DNA of 64,000 nt from Mycolicibacterium mengxianglii (GCF_015710575.1 NZ_CP065373.1:3596001-3660000), one strand, 5' to 3'. Counted from the first letter of the stretch, positions 19,358 to 29,531 are shown. The notes: generated from the sequence alone by a model not told the origin. Translations and numbers: made by a program.

Positions 19358-20414
19358 TGGTGGCGCTGCCCAGCACTTCGTCGCCGTCAGCGTCAGGCCG
19401 ATACAGCACCATCGTCTGACCGGGGGCGACACCTCGCAGCGCTGAGCGCAGCCGCACGTGGATCGCGCCGTCGACCACCTCGGCCACGACGGGAGCCAGA
19501 CCCCCGTGGGCCCGTACCTGGACCTCGCATTCGACGGGCCCGGAAAGCGGCATGCCCGAAGTGAACACCGGCTGAGTGCCCAGGAGTTCCCAGACCTCGA
19601 GTTCGGCGGCATCGCCGACGTGCACCGTGCCGGTCTGAGCGTCGATGGAGGTGACGTAGCGGGGTTGGCCGTCCGGGCCGGGCCCGGCGATTCCGAGGCC
19701 CTTGCGCTGACCGACGGTGAAGCCGTGCACGCCGTCGTGCTCGGCCAGCACGGTTCCACTGGAGTCGACCACGGCGCCTTTGCGGACACCGATGCGCGCA
19801 CCGAGGAAAGCCTGGGTGTTGCCGGACGGGATGAAGCAGATGTCGTGACTGTCAGGCTTGTCGGCGACCGTGAGCCCGCGGCGGGCGGCTTCTTCACGGA
19901 TCTGCGGCTTCGGGGTGTCCCCGACCGGGAACGCCGCATGTCGCAGTTGCTCGGCGGTCAGCACCGCCAGCACATAAGACTGGTCTTTGTCCTCGTCGAC
20001 GGCGCGACGCAGGCGGCCGTCCTCCAGGCGCGCATAGTGCCCGGTGGCGACCACGTCGAAGCCCAGAGCCAGCGCCCGGGCGGACAGCGCGGAGAACTTG
20101 ATGCGCTCGTTGCACCGCACGCATGGATTGGGGGTCTCGCCGCGTGCGTAGGACTCGACGAAATCATCGATCACGTCTTCTTTGAAACGATCCGCGAAAT
20201 CCCAGACGTAGAAAGGGATTCCCAGCACATCGGCGACGCGGCGGGCATCGGAGGCATCTTCTTTCGAACAGCAGCCACGCGAACCGGTGCGCAAGGTGCC
20301 CGGTGCCGACGACAGGGCCAGATGCACTCCGACGACGTCATGGCCGGCGTCGACCATCCGGGCGGCGGCCACCGACGAGTCGACGCCGCCGCTCATTGCA
20401 GCCAGTACCCGCAT
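19347..20414 (-). CDS. mnmA: tRNA-specific 2-thiouridylase MnmA
   Basis: MnmA installs sulfur at wobble uridine 34 of tRNA(Lys, Glu, Gln). The 355-residue protein has the ATP-binding PP-loop SGGVDSSVA at residues 9-17, the catalytic cysteine in [14 protein letters not shown] and a second in DICFI, followed by central and C-terminal beta domains ([12 protein letters not shown]). Its ATG at 20414 shares one base with the stop of iscS, the sulfur donor gene upstream, so the two work as a pair. Length is normal. Confidence 0.97.
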   Translation of the reverse strand: MRVLAAMSGGVDSSVAAARMVDAGHDVVGVHLALSSAPGTLRTGSRGCCSKEDASDARRVADVLGIPFYVWDFADRFKEDVIDDFVESYARGETPNPCVRCNERIKFSALSARALALGFDVVATGHYARLEDGRLRRAVDEDKDQSYVLAVLTAEQLRHAAFPVGDTPKPQIREEAARRGLTVADKPDSHDICFIPSGNTQAFLGARIGVRKGAVVDSSGTVLAEHDGVHGFTVGQRKGLGIAGPGPDGQPRYVTSIDAQTGTVHVGDAAELEVWELLGTQPVFTSGMPLSGPVECEVQVRAHGGLAPVVAEVVDGAIHVRLRSALRGVAPGQTMVLYRPDADGDEVLGSATITR

Positions 20415-21610
20415 CAGCGCACCTGCCCCGCGGCGGCCAGCGCGGCCTGCCTGGCGCGCTCGACGGCAGCCGGCAACACTTCCAGCGCGGCATCAACATC
20501 GGAGTCGACGCTGGTGTGCCCCAGCGACAGCCGGATCGATCCGCGGGCGGTAGCCGCATCAGCGCCCATGGCGATCAGCACATGTGACGGCTGGGCCACC
20601 CCGGCGGTGCAGGCAGAACCTGTGGAACATTCAATGCCATTGGCGTCCAACAGCATCAGGAGCGAGTCGCCCTCACACCCACGGAAGGTGAAGTGTGCGT
20701 TGCCCGGGAGTCGGGACTCACGGGCCCCGTTGAGCACCACGTCGTCGATCTCGGCGAAGACGCCCTCGATCAGCCGGTCCCGCAGCCCGCGTAACCGGGC
20801 ACTGTTGACCTCCATGGAGTCGACGGCGATCTTCGCCGCCGCCGCCATCGCCACTGCACCGGCCACATCCGGTGTGCCGGAACGAACGTCGCGTTCCTGA
20901 CCGCCACCGTGAGTCAGCGGCACGCAGGCGGCATCACGGCGCAGCAGCAGCGCACCGATACCCGTCGGACCGCCGAACTTGTGCGCAGCCACACTCATGG
21001 CCGACAACCCGGACTCGGCGAAACGCACCGGCACCTGACCGACAGCCTGAACGGCGTCGCTGTGCATCGGGATGTCGAATTCGGCAGCCACAGCGGCGAG
21101 TTCAGCGATTGGGAACAGGGTGCCGACCTCGTTGTTGGCCCACATGACAGTGACCAGCGCCACCGACGTGCCGTACTCCTCGAGGGCTGCGCGCAGGGAC
21201 GCCGGGGTCACCGAACCGTCGGCCTCTGTCGGCAGCACGGTGATCTCGGCACCTTCGTGTTCGACCAGCCACGCCGCCGCGTCGAGGACCGCGTGGTGCT
21301 CCACCGGGGTGGTGATGATCCGGCGCCGCTGCGGGTCGGCGTCGTGGCGCGCCCAGTAGATGCCTTTGATCGCCAGGTTGTCACTCTCGGTCCCGCCTGC
21401 GGTGAAGATCACTTCCGACGGGCGGGCCCCCAGAACGGCGGCGAGAGCCTCGCGGGCTTCCTCCATGCGGCGCCGGGCCACCCGGCCGGCGGTGTGCAGC
21501 GAGGAGGCATTGCCCACCGTGGTGAGCACAGCCGTCATCGCCTCGATGGCAGCAGGGTGCATCGGGGTGGTGGCAGCGTGATCGAGGTAGACCGGCTTTG
21601 CGGGGCTCAT
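20414..21610 (-). CDS. iscS: Cysteine desulfurase (IscS/NifS family)
   Basis: The 398-residue PLP enzyme takes sulfur from cysteine as a persulfide for tRNA thiolation and Fe-S clusters. It shows [12 protein letters not shown] at the N-terminus, the PLP lysine in [14 protein letters not shown] and the active cysteine in STGSACTAG. It is transcribed with mnmA, its likely acceptor. The start at 21610 follows a TATCCT hexamer by 9 nt; longer in-frame extensions upstream have no family similarity. Confidence 0.95.
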   Translation of the reverse strand: MSPAKPVYLDHAATTPMHPAAIEAMTAVLTTVGNASSLHTAGRVARRRMEEAREALAAVLGARPSEVIFTAGGTESDNLAIKGIYWARHDADPQRRRIITTPVEHHAVLDAAAWLVEHEGAEITVLPTEADGSVTPASLRAALEEYGTSVALVTVMWANNEVGTLFPIAELAAVAAEFDIPMHSDAVQAVGQVPVRFAESGLSAMSVAAHKFGGPTGIGALLLRRDAACVPLTHGGGQERDVRSGTPDVAGAVAMAAAAKIAVDSMEVNSARLRGLRDRLIEGVFAEIDDVVLNGARESRLPGNAHFTFRGCEGDSLLMLLDANGIECSTGSACTAGVAQPSHVLIAMGADAATARGSIRLSLGHTSVDSDVDAALEVLPAAVERARQAALAAAGQVR

Positions 21611-21619
21611 GACCCATCC

Positions 21620-21625
21620 AGGATA
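21620..21625 (-). promoter_or_regulatory. -10 hexamer TATCCT for iscS-mnmA
   Basis: The hexamer ends 9 nt before the iscS ATG, so the transcript would start at or within about 3 nt of it. Confidence 0.4.
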
Positions 21626-21680
21626 GCCGCCGAACGGGCGTGAGCTTGCAGCCGAGGATCCGTCTGGCTGTCCTCCGGGC

Positions 21681-22526
21681 TCAGGCGGCCAGACGGTGAT
21701 GGTGCGCAGTGTCACGGTGCGCGCCGCCGCGGACCGCTTTTTCGCACCGTAATGCCAGGGCACGCCGACCACCGGCCGGGAGCTGCAGTGACTCGACCTG
21801 GACGTGCACGATCGTGCGGCGCGCCACGATGAGCCTGCGGATCGAGGCGAGCAAGGTGTCCGCGCCGATGAACGCGGGCACGGTCGAGGTGCGGCCGTCG
21901 CGGTGGTGATAACTGAGCCTGAGGGGCTGCACCGGCCTTCCGGCGTCGACAGCGGCCTGGAACATCGCCGGTTTGAACGTCCCGTACGCCAGGCCGCAGA
22001 AAGTGGTGCCCTCCGGGAAGGCCACGACGGTGTGGCCGGCACGCAGGCGCGCGGCGATGGCGGCCACCACCTCGGGCAGGCGGCGCAGGCTGGCCCGCTC
22101 GATCGGGATGACCTTCATCAACCGGGCCAGCCGACCCAGCGCAGGCCAGTCGATCAGATCGGCACGGGCAACGAATGAGCCCGGCAGGACCGACCCGATG
22201 GCGAAGATGTCCACCCAGGACACGTGTGGGCTGACCACCAGAACTCCGCGGAGATTTCGGATCGGACCCCCGGAGATGGTGATGCGGACGCCCAGACAGC
22301 GCAGCACCAGCCGGCAGTACCCGCGCTGGATGTGCGAGCGCCCCGGCATCGGCACGGCCAGCAGCGGCAGCGCCGGGACCAACACCAGCGTCAACATCAC
22401 CCGCAGGGTGGTGCGCAGTGCCACCACCGCGGCGCGCCCGGCGTCGGCGGCCCCGGCGTCCATGCAACTCTCGTCACACGAGGCCCGCGGCAGCCAGGCG
22501 TGCGGTACGCCGTCACACCTGCTCAT
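21681..22526 (-). CDS. PlsC-type 1-acylglycerol-3-phosphate acyltransferase (Rv3026c-like)
   Basis: The 281-residue acyltransferase has a membrane segment near residues 35-58 ([20 protein letters not shown]), the catalytic HX4D motif HVSWVD and the phosphate-binding block FPEGTT. PlsC enzymes acylate lysophosphatidate in phospholipid synthesis, although the acceptor of this paralogue is not established. The ATG at 22526 overlaps the stop of the upstream GNAT gene, so the two are co-expressed. Confidence 0.88.
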   Translation of the reverse strand: MSRCDGVPHAWLPRASCDESCMDAGAADAGRAAVVALRTTLRVMLTLVLVPALPLLAVPMPGRSHIQRGYCRLVLRCLGVRITISGGPIRNLRGVLVVSPHVSWVDIFAIGSVLPGSFVARADLIDWPALGRLARLMKVIPIERASLRRLPEVVAAIAARLRAGHTVVAFPEGTTFCGLAYGTFKPAMFQAAVDAGRPVQPLRLSYHHRDGRTSTVPAFIGADTLLASIRRLIVARRTIVHVQVESLQLPAGGRRALALRCEKAVRGGAHRDTAHHHRLAA

Positions 22527-23350
22527 GACATCGCCTGCTCGGCGGCGGATACCGATCGCAGCCGCGTCAGGTAGCGGGTGTCGGCGTACCGCTTGCCCAG
22601 CAGCGCCGGGAAGTCCCCCACCCCGAATTCCGGGTCGTGGGCCGGCTGCCCACACACCTGTGCGCCCAGTCGTAGATAACCGCGCATCAGGGGCGGCACC
22701 GTCGGGCGCGCCGGCGGTGCGATCTCGTCGAGGGTCTTGCCGTCCAGCATCACCGGCCGGTAGGGCCGGACGGTGAACTCGGCGGGAGCGGCGTGCCGTC
22801 GCCTCACGAAATCGCGGACCCCGCGAACCTGGCTGCCGGGCTCGCCGACGGGGTTCTCCGGATGCGTGGGCACCGAGACACAGCCGGCCACATAGTCATA
22901 GCCGCTGCGGTCCAGGTAGGCCAGGATGCCCGCCCACATCAACAGGACCACCGCGCCGTTGCGGTGCTCGGTGCGCACCACCGCGCGGCCCATCTCCACC
23001 AGCGAAGGGCGCAGCGCATCGAGGGCCCGGACATCGAATTCCGTTGCGGTGTACAGCCCGCCGGCGGCAATCGCTCCCGGCGGCGGCAGCATGCGGTAGC
23101 AACCGACCAGTTCACCGGTGGTGTCGTCGCGGACCAGGAGGTGGTCGCAGTGCTCATCGAAGCGATCGGCGTCCTTGCCGTCGGCGCGGGTGGTCAGGGC
23201 GAAACCCGGCTCGGTGGTGAACACGTCGTAGCGGAGGCGTTGGGCTGCTTCGATCAGATCGGCGTCGGTCGACAGCAGCAGGGTGTAGCGCGGGGTGTCC
23301 GCCGATGCCATGGACCGATCGGCGGGGATGAGTACAGAGGCAGTGCTCAT
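22523..23350 (-). CDS. GNAT-fold acyltransferase, OlsB-like (Rv3027c-like)
   Basis: The 275-residue protein carries the acyl-homoserine-lactone/OlsB-type GNAT fold: [32 protein letters not shown], then [21 protein letters not shown]. Relatives transfer a 3-hydroxyacyl chain to ornithine. With PlsC immediately downstream (4-nt overlap), the pair mirrors the OlsB-OlsA arrangement of ornithine-lipid synthesis, but the ortholog's substrate in mycobacteria is not proven. The ATG at 23350 was chosen; the frame extends three codons further. Confidence 0.8.
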   Translation of the reverse strand: MSTASVLIPADRSMASADTPRYTLLLSTDADLIEAAQRLRYDVFTTEPGFALTTRADGKDADRFDEHCDHLLVRDDTTGELVGCYRMLPPPGAIAAGGLYTATEFDVRALDALRPSLVEMGRAVVRTEHRNGAVVLLMWAGILAYLDRSGYDYVAGCVSVPTHPENPVGEPGSQVRGVRDFVRRRHAAPAEFTVRPYRPVMLDGKTLDEIAPPARPTVPPLMRGYLRLGAQVCGQPAHDPEFGVGDFPALLGKRYADTRYLTRLRSVSAAEQAMS

Positions 23351-23442
23351 ACCCAGCACGGTCGCGCAGCCGTTGGGCGGCAGAGCAATCAGGGCATGAC
23401 GTGTCTGTGCACGGCAGATGACGACTTGTCACCAGTGACGCA

Positions 23443-23475
23443 CAAAACCCCGGCGCACTGTGCGCCGGGGTTTTG
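23443..23475 (-). terminator. Intrinsic terminator of etfBA (possibly bidirectional)
   Basis: Perfect 16-nt arms flank a 1-nt centre: CCCCGGCGCAC pairs with GTGCGCCGGGG, bordered by AAAA and TTTT. On the minus strand the hairpin is followed by TTTT and lies 28 nt after the etfA stop. The T tract exists on both strands. Confidence 0.85.
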
Positions 23476-23502
23476 CGTGACGATGACGAGTTACGCCAGG
23501 GC

Positions 23503-24459
23503 TCAGCCCTTGCGCTTCTTGACCGCCTCGGTCAGCTGCGGGGTGACGTTGAACAGGTCACCGACAACGCCGAGATCGGCGATCTCGAAGATCGGCGCCT
23601 CTTCGTCCTTGTTGACCGCGATGATCGTCTTCGAGGTCTGCATACCGGCCCGGTGCTGGATGGCCCCGGAGATACCCAGGGCGATGTACAGCTGCGGGGA
23701 GACGGTCTTGCCGGTCTGGCCCACCTGGAACTGGCCCGGGTAGTAGCCGGAGTCGACCGCGGCACGCGAGGCACCGACCGCACCGCCAAGGGAGTCGGCG
23801 AGTTCTTCGACGACACCGAACTTCTCGGCGCTACCCACACCACGACCACCGGAGACAACCACCGAGGCCTCGGTGAGCTCCGGACGATCGCCGGCCACAG
23901 CCGGCTCCCGCTTGGTGATCTTGGTGGCGTTCTCGGCCGTGGCGGGCACCTCGACGGTGACCTGCTCACCGGCGCCGGCGGCGGGTTCGGCGTCCACCGA
24001 GCCCGGGCGCAGCGTGATCACCGGGGTGTCGCCGGTGGACTGGGCCTCGACGGTGAACGCGCCACCGAAGATCGAGTGGATGCCCTTGCCGCCTTCTTTG
24101 ACCTCGACCACATCGGTGAGGACACCGGAGCCGATACGCGCGGCCAACCGGCCGGCGATCTCCTTGCCGTCGGCGTTGGCCGCCAGCAGCACACCCGCTG
24201 GGGTGGCCTGCTCGACCAGGGCGGCCAGCACGTCCACCTGCGGGACGATCAGGTACTTGTCCACATCGTCGGACTCGGCGACGTAGATCTTGGCAGCACC
24301 GGCGGCCTTGAGGTCGTCAGCCAGACCCGCGGCGGTGCCCGGGGCACCGACCACGACGGCGGACGGCTCACCCAAAACGCGGGCCGCGGTGATCAATTCG
24401 GAGGTGACCTTCTTCAGGGCGCCCTCGGCGTGCTCAACGAGCACAAGTACTTCAGCCAT
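23503..24459 (-). CDS. etfA: Electron transfer flavoprotein subunit alpha
   Basis: The 318-residue subunit has the alpha-subunit FAD signature [20 protein letters not shown], then [21 protein letters not shown] near the C-terminus. With EtfB it carries electrons from acyl-CoA dehydrogenases to the respiratory chain. It follows etfB by 37 nt in the same operon and is closed by the hairpin at 23443-23475. In M. tuberculosis the pair is called fixB/fixA (Rv3028c/Rv3029c). Confidence 0.97.
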   Translation of the reverse strand: MAEVLVLVEHAEGALKKVTSELITAARVLGEPSAVVVGAPGTAAGLADDLKAAGAAKIYVAESDDVDKYLIVPQVDVLAALVEQATPAGVLLAANADGKEIAGRLAARIGSGVLTDVVEVKEGGKGIHSIFGGAFTVEAQSTGDTPVITLRPGSVDAEPAAGAGEQVTVEVPATAENATKITKREPAVAGDRPELTEASVVVSGGRGVGSAEKFGVVEELADSLGGAVGASRAAVDSGYYPGQFQVGQTGKTVSPQLYIALGISGAIQHRAGMQTSKTIIAVNKDEEAPIFEIADLGVVGDLFNVTPQLTEAVKKRKG

Positions 24460-24496
24460 GGTTGTTCAGCCTCTTTGTCTCTGGTGAGTGGGAGTC

Positions 24497-25288
24497 TTAG
24501 ATGATCTTCTGGCCGACCAGGTACTCGGCGATCTTGCTGCCGCCCTCGCCCTCGTCAGTGATCTTCTCGCCAGCGGTCTTCGGCGGCTTCGGCGTAGCGG
24601 TGAGCACGCTGGAACCGGCATTGGCGACGCCGACCTCTTCAGGCTCCACACCGATCTCGGCCAGCGAGAGGGTGGTGACTTCCTTCTTCTTGGCCGCCAT
24701 GATGCCCTTGAAGGACGGGAAGCGCGGCTCGTTGATCTTCTCGTTGACGCTCACGATGGCCGGCAGTGTGGCCTCCAGGGTGAACACACCGTCGTCGGTC
24801 TCCCGCTCGGCGGTCACCTTGTCGCCCTCGACCGACAGCTTGCGCACGTGGGTCAGCTGCGGCAGGCCCAGGTATTCGGCGATGATCGCGGGAACCGCGC
24901 CGCCAACCCCGTCAGTGGCCTCGTTGCCGGCGATCACCAGCTCAACGCCTTCCACGGTGCCCAGCGCGCGGGCGAGTGCCCATCCGGTCTGAATCATGTC
25001 CGAGCCGTGCAGGCCGTCGTCCTTGACGTGGACGGCCTTGTCGGCGCCCATCGACAGGGCCTTGCGGATTGCCTCGGTGGCACGCTCGGGACCAGCGGTC
25101 AGAACGGTGACGGTGCTGTCGCCGCCCTGCTTCTCCTTGATCAGCAGCGCTTCCTCGACGGCGCGCTCGTTGATCTCGTCCAGTACCGCATCGGCGGCTT
25201 CACGGTCGAGGGTCCAGTCACCCTCGGACAGCTTGCGCTCCGACCACGTATCTGGGACCTGCTTGATCAGGACCACGATGTTCGTCAT
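24497..25288 (-). CDS. etfB: Electron transfer flavoprotein subunit beta
   Basis: The 263-residue subunit begins MTNIVVLIKQVPDTWSERK and has the beta-subunit AMP-binding region (GADKAVHVKDDGLHGSD, NEATDGVGGAVPAIIAEYL). The ATG at 25288 is preceded by AAGGAGG, a perfect ribosome binding site, which decides the start against the longer open frame. It is the first gene of etfBA. The leader contains the inverted repeats at 25395-25436. Confidence 0.97.
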   Translation of the reverse strand: MTNIVVLIKQVPDTWSERKLSEGDWTLDREAADAVLDEINERAVEEALLIKEKQGGDSTVTVLTAGPERATEAIRKALSMGADKAVHVKDDGLHGSDMIQTGWALARALGTVEGVELVIAGNEATDGVGGAVPAIIAEYLGLPQLTHVRKLSVEGDKVTAERETDDGVFTLEATLPAIVSVNEKINEPRFPSFKGIMAAKKKEVTTLSLAEIGVEPEEVGVANAGSSVLTATPKPPKTAGEKITDEGEGGSKIAEYLVGQKII

Positions 25289-25394
25289 GACTCTGTTTCG
25301 TCCTCCTTGACGGGTCTCAGACGCAACCGGACTTCTCAGTCCGGCGGTGCCGAAAAACCTGTTGTCTACAGCCGGGATTCGTCCCACCCGCAAT

Positions 25395-25410
25395 GTTACT
25401 CGTGGGTAAC
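25395..25410. promoter_or_regulatory. Inverted repeat GTTAC-N6-GTAAC over the putative etfB -10
   Basis: This 16-bp dyad overlaps TAACAT (25398-25393, minus strand), a TANNNT-type -10 for etfB. That arrangement is typical of a repressor site. The TF is unknown. Confidence 0.5.
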
Positions 25411-25411
25411 T

Positions 25412-25436
25412 TATGGTGGTCCGTTCGTCCACCATA
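25412..25436. promoter_or_regulatory. Inverted repeat TATGGTGG-N9-CCACCATA
   Basis: Perfect 8-bp arms lie one base beyond the previous dyad, upstream of the etfB -10. It may be a second operator or a hairpin in any longer transcript. Confidence 0.45.
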
Positions 25437-25513
25437 GCGGGTCGTCCTGCAGGTTCTCACCCGCGTCACCCTTGCCGGAGTCCCGAGGGCTAGGGATTGG
25501 GTTAGCTTCGGGT

Positions 25514-25519
25514 TAGCCT
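25514..25519 (+). promoter_or_regulatory. -10 hexamer TAGCCT for the Rv3030-like methyltransferase
   Basis: It ends 8 nt before the ATG at 25528, which fits a leaderless transcript opening the three-gene polysaccharide operon. Confidence 0.5.
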
Positions 25520-25527
25520 GCCTTCCA

Positions 25528-26340
25528 ATGAGCGCCTTTGTCACCGACGGCCCCGGCCGCGACGCCCCGACTGGAACAGGTTCCAATTCTGACGCCGGCC
25601 TGGCGTTGACCGGGGAACGCACGGTGCCCGGCTTGGACATCGAGAACTACTGGTTCCGCCGTCACGAGGTGGTTTATCAGCGGTTGGCCCACCGGTGCAC
25701 CGGTCGTGACGTGCTCGAAGCCGGTTTCGGCGAGGGTTACGGCGCCGATCTGCTGGCACAGGTGGCCCGATCGGTGACCGGGGTGGACTACGACGAATCC
25801 GCCGTCAACCACGTTCGGGCCCGGTATCCCCGGGTCGAGGCCCTCCAGGGCAACCTCGCCGCGCTTCCCCTGGCCGACGACGCGGTCGATGTCGTGGTGA
25901 ACTTCCAGGTGATCGAGCATCTGTGGGATCAGTCACAGTTCGTTGCCGAGTGCCGACGGGTGTTACGACCCGGCGGGCTACTGCTGATGTCGACCCCGAA
26001 CCGGATCACCTTCTCCCCCGGCCGCGACACCCCGATCAACCCGTTCCATACCCGCGAACTCGACGCGGGCGAATTGACCGAGCTGCTGGTCACCGGCGGG
26101 TTCGCCATGGAAACGATGCTCGGCGTGTTCCACGGCCCCCGGCTGCGCGAGCTCGACGCCAAGCACGGCGGGTCGATCATCGACGCCCAGATTCAGCGGG
26201 CACTGGCCGACGCGCCGTGGCCCGACGACCTGCTGGCCGACGTCGCCGCCGTCGCCACCGACGACTTCGATCTCCTGGATGCCCAGTCCGCCGACATCGA
26301 TACGAGCCTCGATCTGGTGGCGATCGCGGTGTGCCCGTGA
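25528..26340 (+). CDS. SAM-dependent methyltransferase of the methylglucose-lipopolysaccharide cluster (Rv3030-like)
   Basis: The 270-residue class I methyltransferase has the SAM-binding motif VLEAGFGEGYGADLL near residue 69, DYDES, and post-motif VNFQVIEHLWDQ, with motif III LRPGGLLLMSTPN. In M. tuberculosis the orthologous cluster Rv3030-Rv3037c is linked to 6-O-methylglucosyl lipopolysaccharides that bind fatty acyl chains in the cytoplasm. Its stop overlaps the GTG of the GH57 gene. Which hydroxyl it methylates is not visible. Confidence 0.88.
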   Translation: MSAFVTDGPGRDAPTGTGSNSDAGLALTGERTVPGLDIENYWFRRHEVVYQRLAHRCTGRDVLEAGFGEGYGADLLAQVARSVTGVDYDESAVNHVRARYPRVEALQGNLAALPLADDAVDVVVNFQVIEHLWDQSQFVAECRRVLRPGGLLLMSTPNRITFSPGRDTPINPFHTRELDAGELTELLVTGGFAMETMLGVFHGPRLRELDAKHGGSIIDAQIQRALADAPWPDDLLADVAAVATDDFDLLDAQSADIDTSLDLVAIAVCP

Positions 26341-27866
26341 GAGTTCCCGGGCTGTTCACCCTCGTCCTGCACACGCATCTGCCGTGGCTGGCTCATCACG
26401 GCCGGTGGCCGGTCGGCGAGGAGTGGCTGTACCAGTCGTGGGCGGCGTCCTATCTGCCGCTGCTGAGGGTGTTGCGGACCTTGGCCGCCGAGGGCCGTCA
26501 GTCGGTGGTGTCGCTGGGGCTGACGCCGGTGGTCACCGCCCAACTCGACGACCCGTACTGCCTCGACGGCATGCAGCACTGGCTGGCCAACTGGCAGTTG
26601 CGTGCCCTGGAAGCGACCACACTGCGTGACCAGGAAGCGTTGCGCGACTTCGGTTCCCGAGAACATGCCGAAGCGGGTCGAGCGCTCGAGGAATTCGACA
26701 CGCTTTGGCGCCACGGCGCCGGCCCGCTTGTGCGGCAGCTGATAGACGCCGGCACCGTGGAACTGCTGGGCGGGCCGCTGGCCCACCCGTTCCAGCCGCT
26801 GCTGCCGCCCCGTTTGCGCGAGTTCGCGCTGGGCGAGGGCCTCGCCGACGCCCGGCAACGGTTCGCGCACACCCCCACCGGCATCTGGGCGCCCGAATGT
26901 GCGTACGCACCCGGGATGGAGCAGGGCTACGCCGCGGCCGGGGTCGGCCACTTCATGGTCGACGGCCCGTCCCTGCACGGTGACACCGCTCTCGGCCGGC
27001 CGGTGGGCGACTCGGGGGTGGTCGCGTTCGGCCGTGACCTCAAAGTCAGCTACCGCGTCTGGTCACCGAAGTCCGGCTACCCCGGTCACCCCGCCTACCG
27101 CGACTTCCACACCTATGACCACACCACCGGTCTCAAGCCGGCCCGCGTCACCGGCCGCAACGTGCCCTCCGAGGAGAAGGCGCCGTATGACCCGCAGCGC
27201 GCCGACGCCGCAGTGGACCGCCACGTCGCCGATTTCGTCGACGTCGTCCGCCGCCGGCTGATCTCCGAGAGCGAGCGCATCGGCCGCCCGGCCCACGTGG
27301 TGGCCGCTTTCGACACCGAGCTGTTCGGCCACTGGTGGTACGAAGGGCCGGTGTGGCTCGAGCGGGTGCTGCGGGCCCTGCCCGCGGCCGGCGTTCAACT
27401 CGGGACGTTGCGCGACGCCACCGCAGCCGGTTTCGTCGGGACGCCGGTGCAGCTGCCACCGAGCTCCTGGGGTTCCGGTAAGGACTGGCAGGTCTGGAAC
27501 GGTGAGCAGGTCTCGGATCTGGTCCAACTCAACGTCGAGGTCGTCGACACCGCCCTGGCAGCGGTGGACAAGGCACTGGAGCAGTCGGCTACGCCCGGGG
27601 CCCCGTCGCCGCGGGATTTCGTCGCCGATCAGATCCTGCGGGAAACGCTGCTGACGGTCTCCAGCGACTGGCCGTTCATGGTGAGCAAGGACTCCGCGGC
27701 CGACTACGCCCGTTACCGCGCCCACTTGCACGCGCACGCCACCCGGGAGATCGCCGGCGCGCTGGCCTCGGGGCGTCGTGATGCCGCGCAACGTCTGGCC
27801 CAGGGCTGGAACCGCGCCGATGGCCTTTTCGGCGCCCTCGATGCGCGCAGGTTGCCACGGCCGTGA
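26337..27866 (+). CDS. GH57 family glycoside hydrolase / glucan branching enzyme (Rv3031-like)
   Basis: The 509-residue enzyme has GH57 motifs: LVLHTHLPWLAHHG at the start, the nucleophile glutamate in GIWAPECAYAPG, the acid aspartate in AAFDTELFGHWWYEG, and SSDWPFMVSK near the end. GH57 members of this type form alpha-1,6 branches in alpha-glucans. It starts at GTG 26337, overlapping the previous stop (GTGA), and overlaps the GT4 gene the same way, so methylation, branching and elongation are translated as a unit. Confidence 0.92.
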   Translation: MRVPGLFTLVLHTHLPWLAHHGRWPVGEEWLYQSWAASYLPLLRVLRTLAAEGRQSVVSLGLTPVVTAQLDDPYCLDGMQHWLANWQLRALEATTLRDQEALRDFGSREHAEAGRALEEFDTLWRHGAGPLVRQLIDAGTVELLGGPLAHPFQPLLPPRLREFALGEGLADARQRFAHTPTGIWAPECAYAPGMEQGYAAAGVGHFMVDGPSLHGDTALGRPVGDSGVVAFGRDLKVSYRVWSPKSGYPGHPAYRDFHTYDHTTGLKPARVTGRNVPSEEKAPYDPQRADAAVDRHVADFVDVVRRRLISESERIGRPAHVVAAFDTELFGHWWYEGPVWLERVLRALPAAGVQLGTLRDATAAGFVGTPVQLPPSSWGSGKDWQVWNGEQVSDLVQLNVEVVDTALAAVDKALEQSATPGAPSPRDFVADQILRETLLTVSSDWPFMVSKDSAADYARYRAHLHAHATREIAGALASGRRDAAQRLAQGWNRADGLFGALDARRLPRP

Positions 27867-29101
27867 AGATCCTGATCGTCTCGTGGGAGTACCCGCCGGT
27901 CGTCATCGGCGGCCTCGGACGCCATGTCCACCACCTGGCAACAGAACTCGTCGCCGCCGGGCATGAAGTGGTGGTCCTGAGCCGCCGCGCCACCGGCACC
28001 GACCCCAGCTCTCACCCCACCACTGACGAGTTCGCCGAAGGTGTCCGGGTGGTGGCTGCGGCGCAGGACCCACACGAATTCACGTTCGGCACCGACATGA
28101 TGGCCTGGACCATGGCGATGGGGCATTCCATGCTGCGGGCGGGGCTGTCGATCAAGTCGCGAGGCCGGACGTGGCGCCCCGACATTGTTCACGCCCATGA
28201 CTGGCTGGTGGCTCACCCCGCCATCGCGTTGGCCGAATTTCATGACGTACCACTGGTTTCCACCATCCATGCCACCGAAGCGGGGCGCCATTCCGGATGG
28301 GTTTCGGGTGCCATCAGCCGCCAGGTGCACGCGGTCGAATCGTGGCTGGTGCGCGATTCGGACTCCCTGATCACCTGCTCGGCGTCGATGAGCGACGAGA
28401 TCACCACACTGTTCGGCCCGGACCTGGCCGAGGTGCGGGTGATCCGGAACGGAATAGACACCGCTGGTTGGCCTTTCGCACGCCGGGCGAAGCGGACCGG
28501 CCCAGCCGAACTGCTGTACTTCGGACGGTTGGAGTACGAGAAGGGGGTGCACGACGCGATCGCCGCGCTGCCCCGCATCCGCCGCGCCCATCCCGGCACC
28601 ACACTGACCATCGCCGGCGAGGGAACTCAGCAGGACTGGCTGGTGGCGCAGGCACGCAAGCACAAAGTGCTCAAGGCGACGAACTTCATCGGCCACGTCG
28701 ACCACTCGGGATTGCTGACCCTGCTGCACCGCGTGGCGGCCGTGGTGCTGCCCAGCCACTATGAGCCGTTCGGCATCGTGGCACTGGAGGCCGCCGCCGC
28801 AGGTGCGCCCCTGGTCACCTCCGACGTCGGCGGCCTCGGCGAGGCCGTGATCAGCGGTCAGACCGGAATGTCATGTCCCCCACGCGATATCGCCGCCCTG
28901 ACCGCCGCGGTACGTGCCGTACTCGACGATCCCGCGGCCACCCAGCAGCGCGCCTTCGCCGCCCGCGACCGCCTTACCGCTGAGTTCTCTTGGCAGACAG
29001 TGGCTTCGGAGACCGCGCAGGTGTACCTGGCGGCCAAGCGACGGGAACGGGAGCCGCACGCGCGACGCGCGGTGGTGGAACGACCGTTGCCGGGCCGCTG
29101 A
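27863..29101 (+). CDS. GT4 family alpha-glucosyltransferase (Rv3032-like)
   Basis: The 412-residue GT-B glycosyltransferase begins with GTG, reading KILIVSWEYPPVVIGGLGRHV, the glycogen-synthase-like donor site. The C-terminal half has LLYFGRLEYEKGVHD and the EX7E motif in YEPFGIVALEAAAAG. The M. tuberculosis ortholog elongates alpha-1,4 glucan chains for methylglucose lipopolysaccharide and glycogen. It overlaps the GH57 stop by 4 nt and meets the convergent EVE-like gene 2 nt after its stop. Confidence 0.93.
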   Translation: MKILIVSWEYPPVVIGGLGRHVHHLATELVAAGHEVVVLSRRATGTDPSSHPTTDEFAEGVRVVAAAQDPHEFTFGTDMMAWTMAMGHSMLRAGLSIKSRGRTWRPDIVHAHDWLVAHPAIALAEFHDVPLVSTIHATEAGRHSGWVSGAISRQVHAVESWLVRDSDSLITCSASMSDEITTLFGPDLAEVRVIRNGIDTAGWPFARRAKRTGPAELLYFGRLEYEKGVHDAIAALPRIRRAHPGTTLTIAGEGTQQDWLVAQARKHKVLKATNFIGHVDHSGLLTLLHRVAAVVLPSHYEPFGIVALEAAAAGAPLVTSDVGGLGEAVISGQTGMSCPPRDIAALTAAVRAVLDDPAATQQRAFAARDRLTAEFSWQTVASETAQVYLAAKRREREPHARRAVVERPLPGR

Positions 29102-29103
29102 GC

Positions 29104-29529
29104 CTAGAGCGGAAGTAGCGGCTGCAGAACCGCCCATTCCGGTGCGCTGATCCACGACGGATTGGACTGTTGAGGAGCGCGCAGCACCTCCATCGCCGCC
29201 AGTGTGGGGTGGTTCTTCAACTCAGCAGCGGTCAACGGCGCGTCGAACAGCGGGATGCGGGTGGCCACCCGAAGTGTGTCGCCGTGGCGCACGGGCACGG
29301 CGGTGATGCGGCCGGCGCCCCAGAAACCACGCTCGGGATGTGCTGACACCCAGAACAGCACGGGCTGGGGTGGGGCCATCATCTGCGAGCGGTAGTTGTC
29401 GGCGACGCACCACAGTTCAGACGCTGCGCCGGCGCTCAGCATGGGCCCCAGAGCCGTCTTGCCCGGATTGCATTTGATCACCCACGCGCCGAACACGTCG
29501 GGGGTGATGCTGCGCGCGTCGGCCACCAC
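29104..29529 (-). CDS. EVE/PUA-like domain protein
   Basis: The 141-residue protein has FGAWVIKCNPG at the N-terminus, followed by NYRSQMMAPPQPVLFWVSAHPERGFWGAGRI. This is the pattern of EVE (PUA-like) domains, which bind modified bases or RNA. The likely start is a GTG at 29529, 2 nt after the stop of the acyltransferase gene; a second GTG follows directly, and the frame stays open upstream. Assigned by recall of the fold pattern. Confidence 0.65.
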   Translation of the reverse strand: MVADARSITPDVFGAWVIKCNPGKTALGPMLSAGAASELWCVADNYRSQMMAPPQPVLFWVSAHPERGFWGAGRITAVPVRHGDTLRVATRIPLFDAPLTAAELKNHPTLAAMEVLRAPQQSNPSWISAPEWAVLQPLLPL

Positions 29530-29531
29530 GG

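Noticed and set aside
23473..24504. 343-residue open frame on the plus strand
   Set aside because: It is antisense to etfA and would run through its terminator hairpin.
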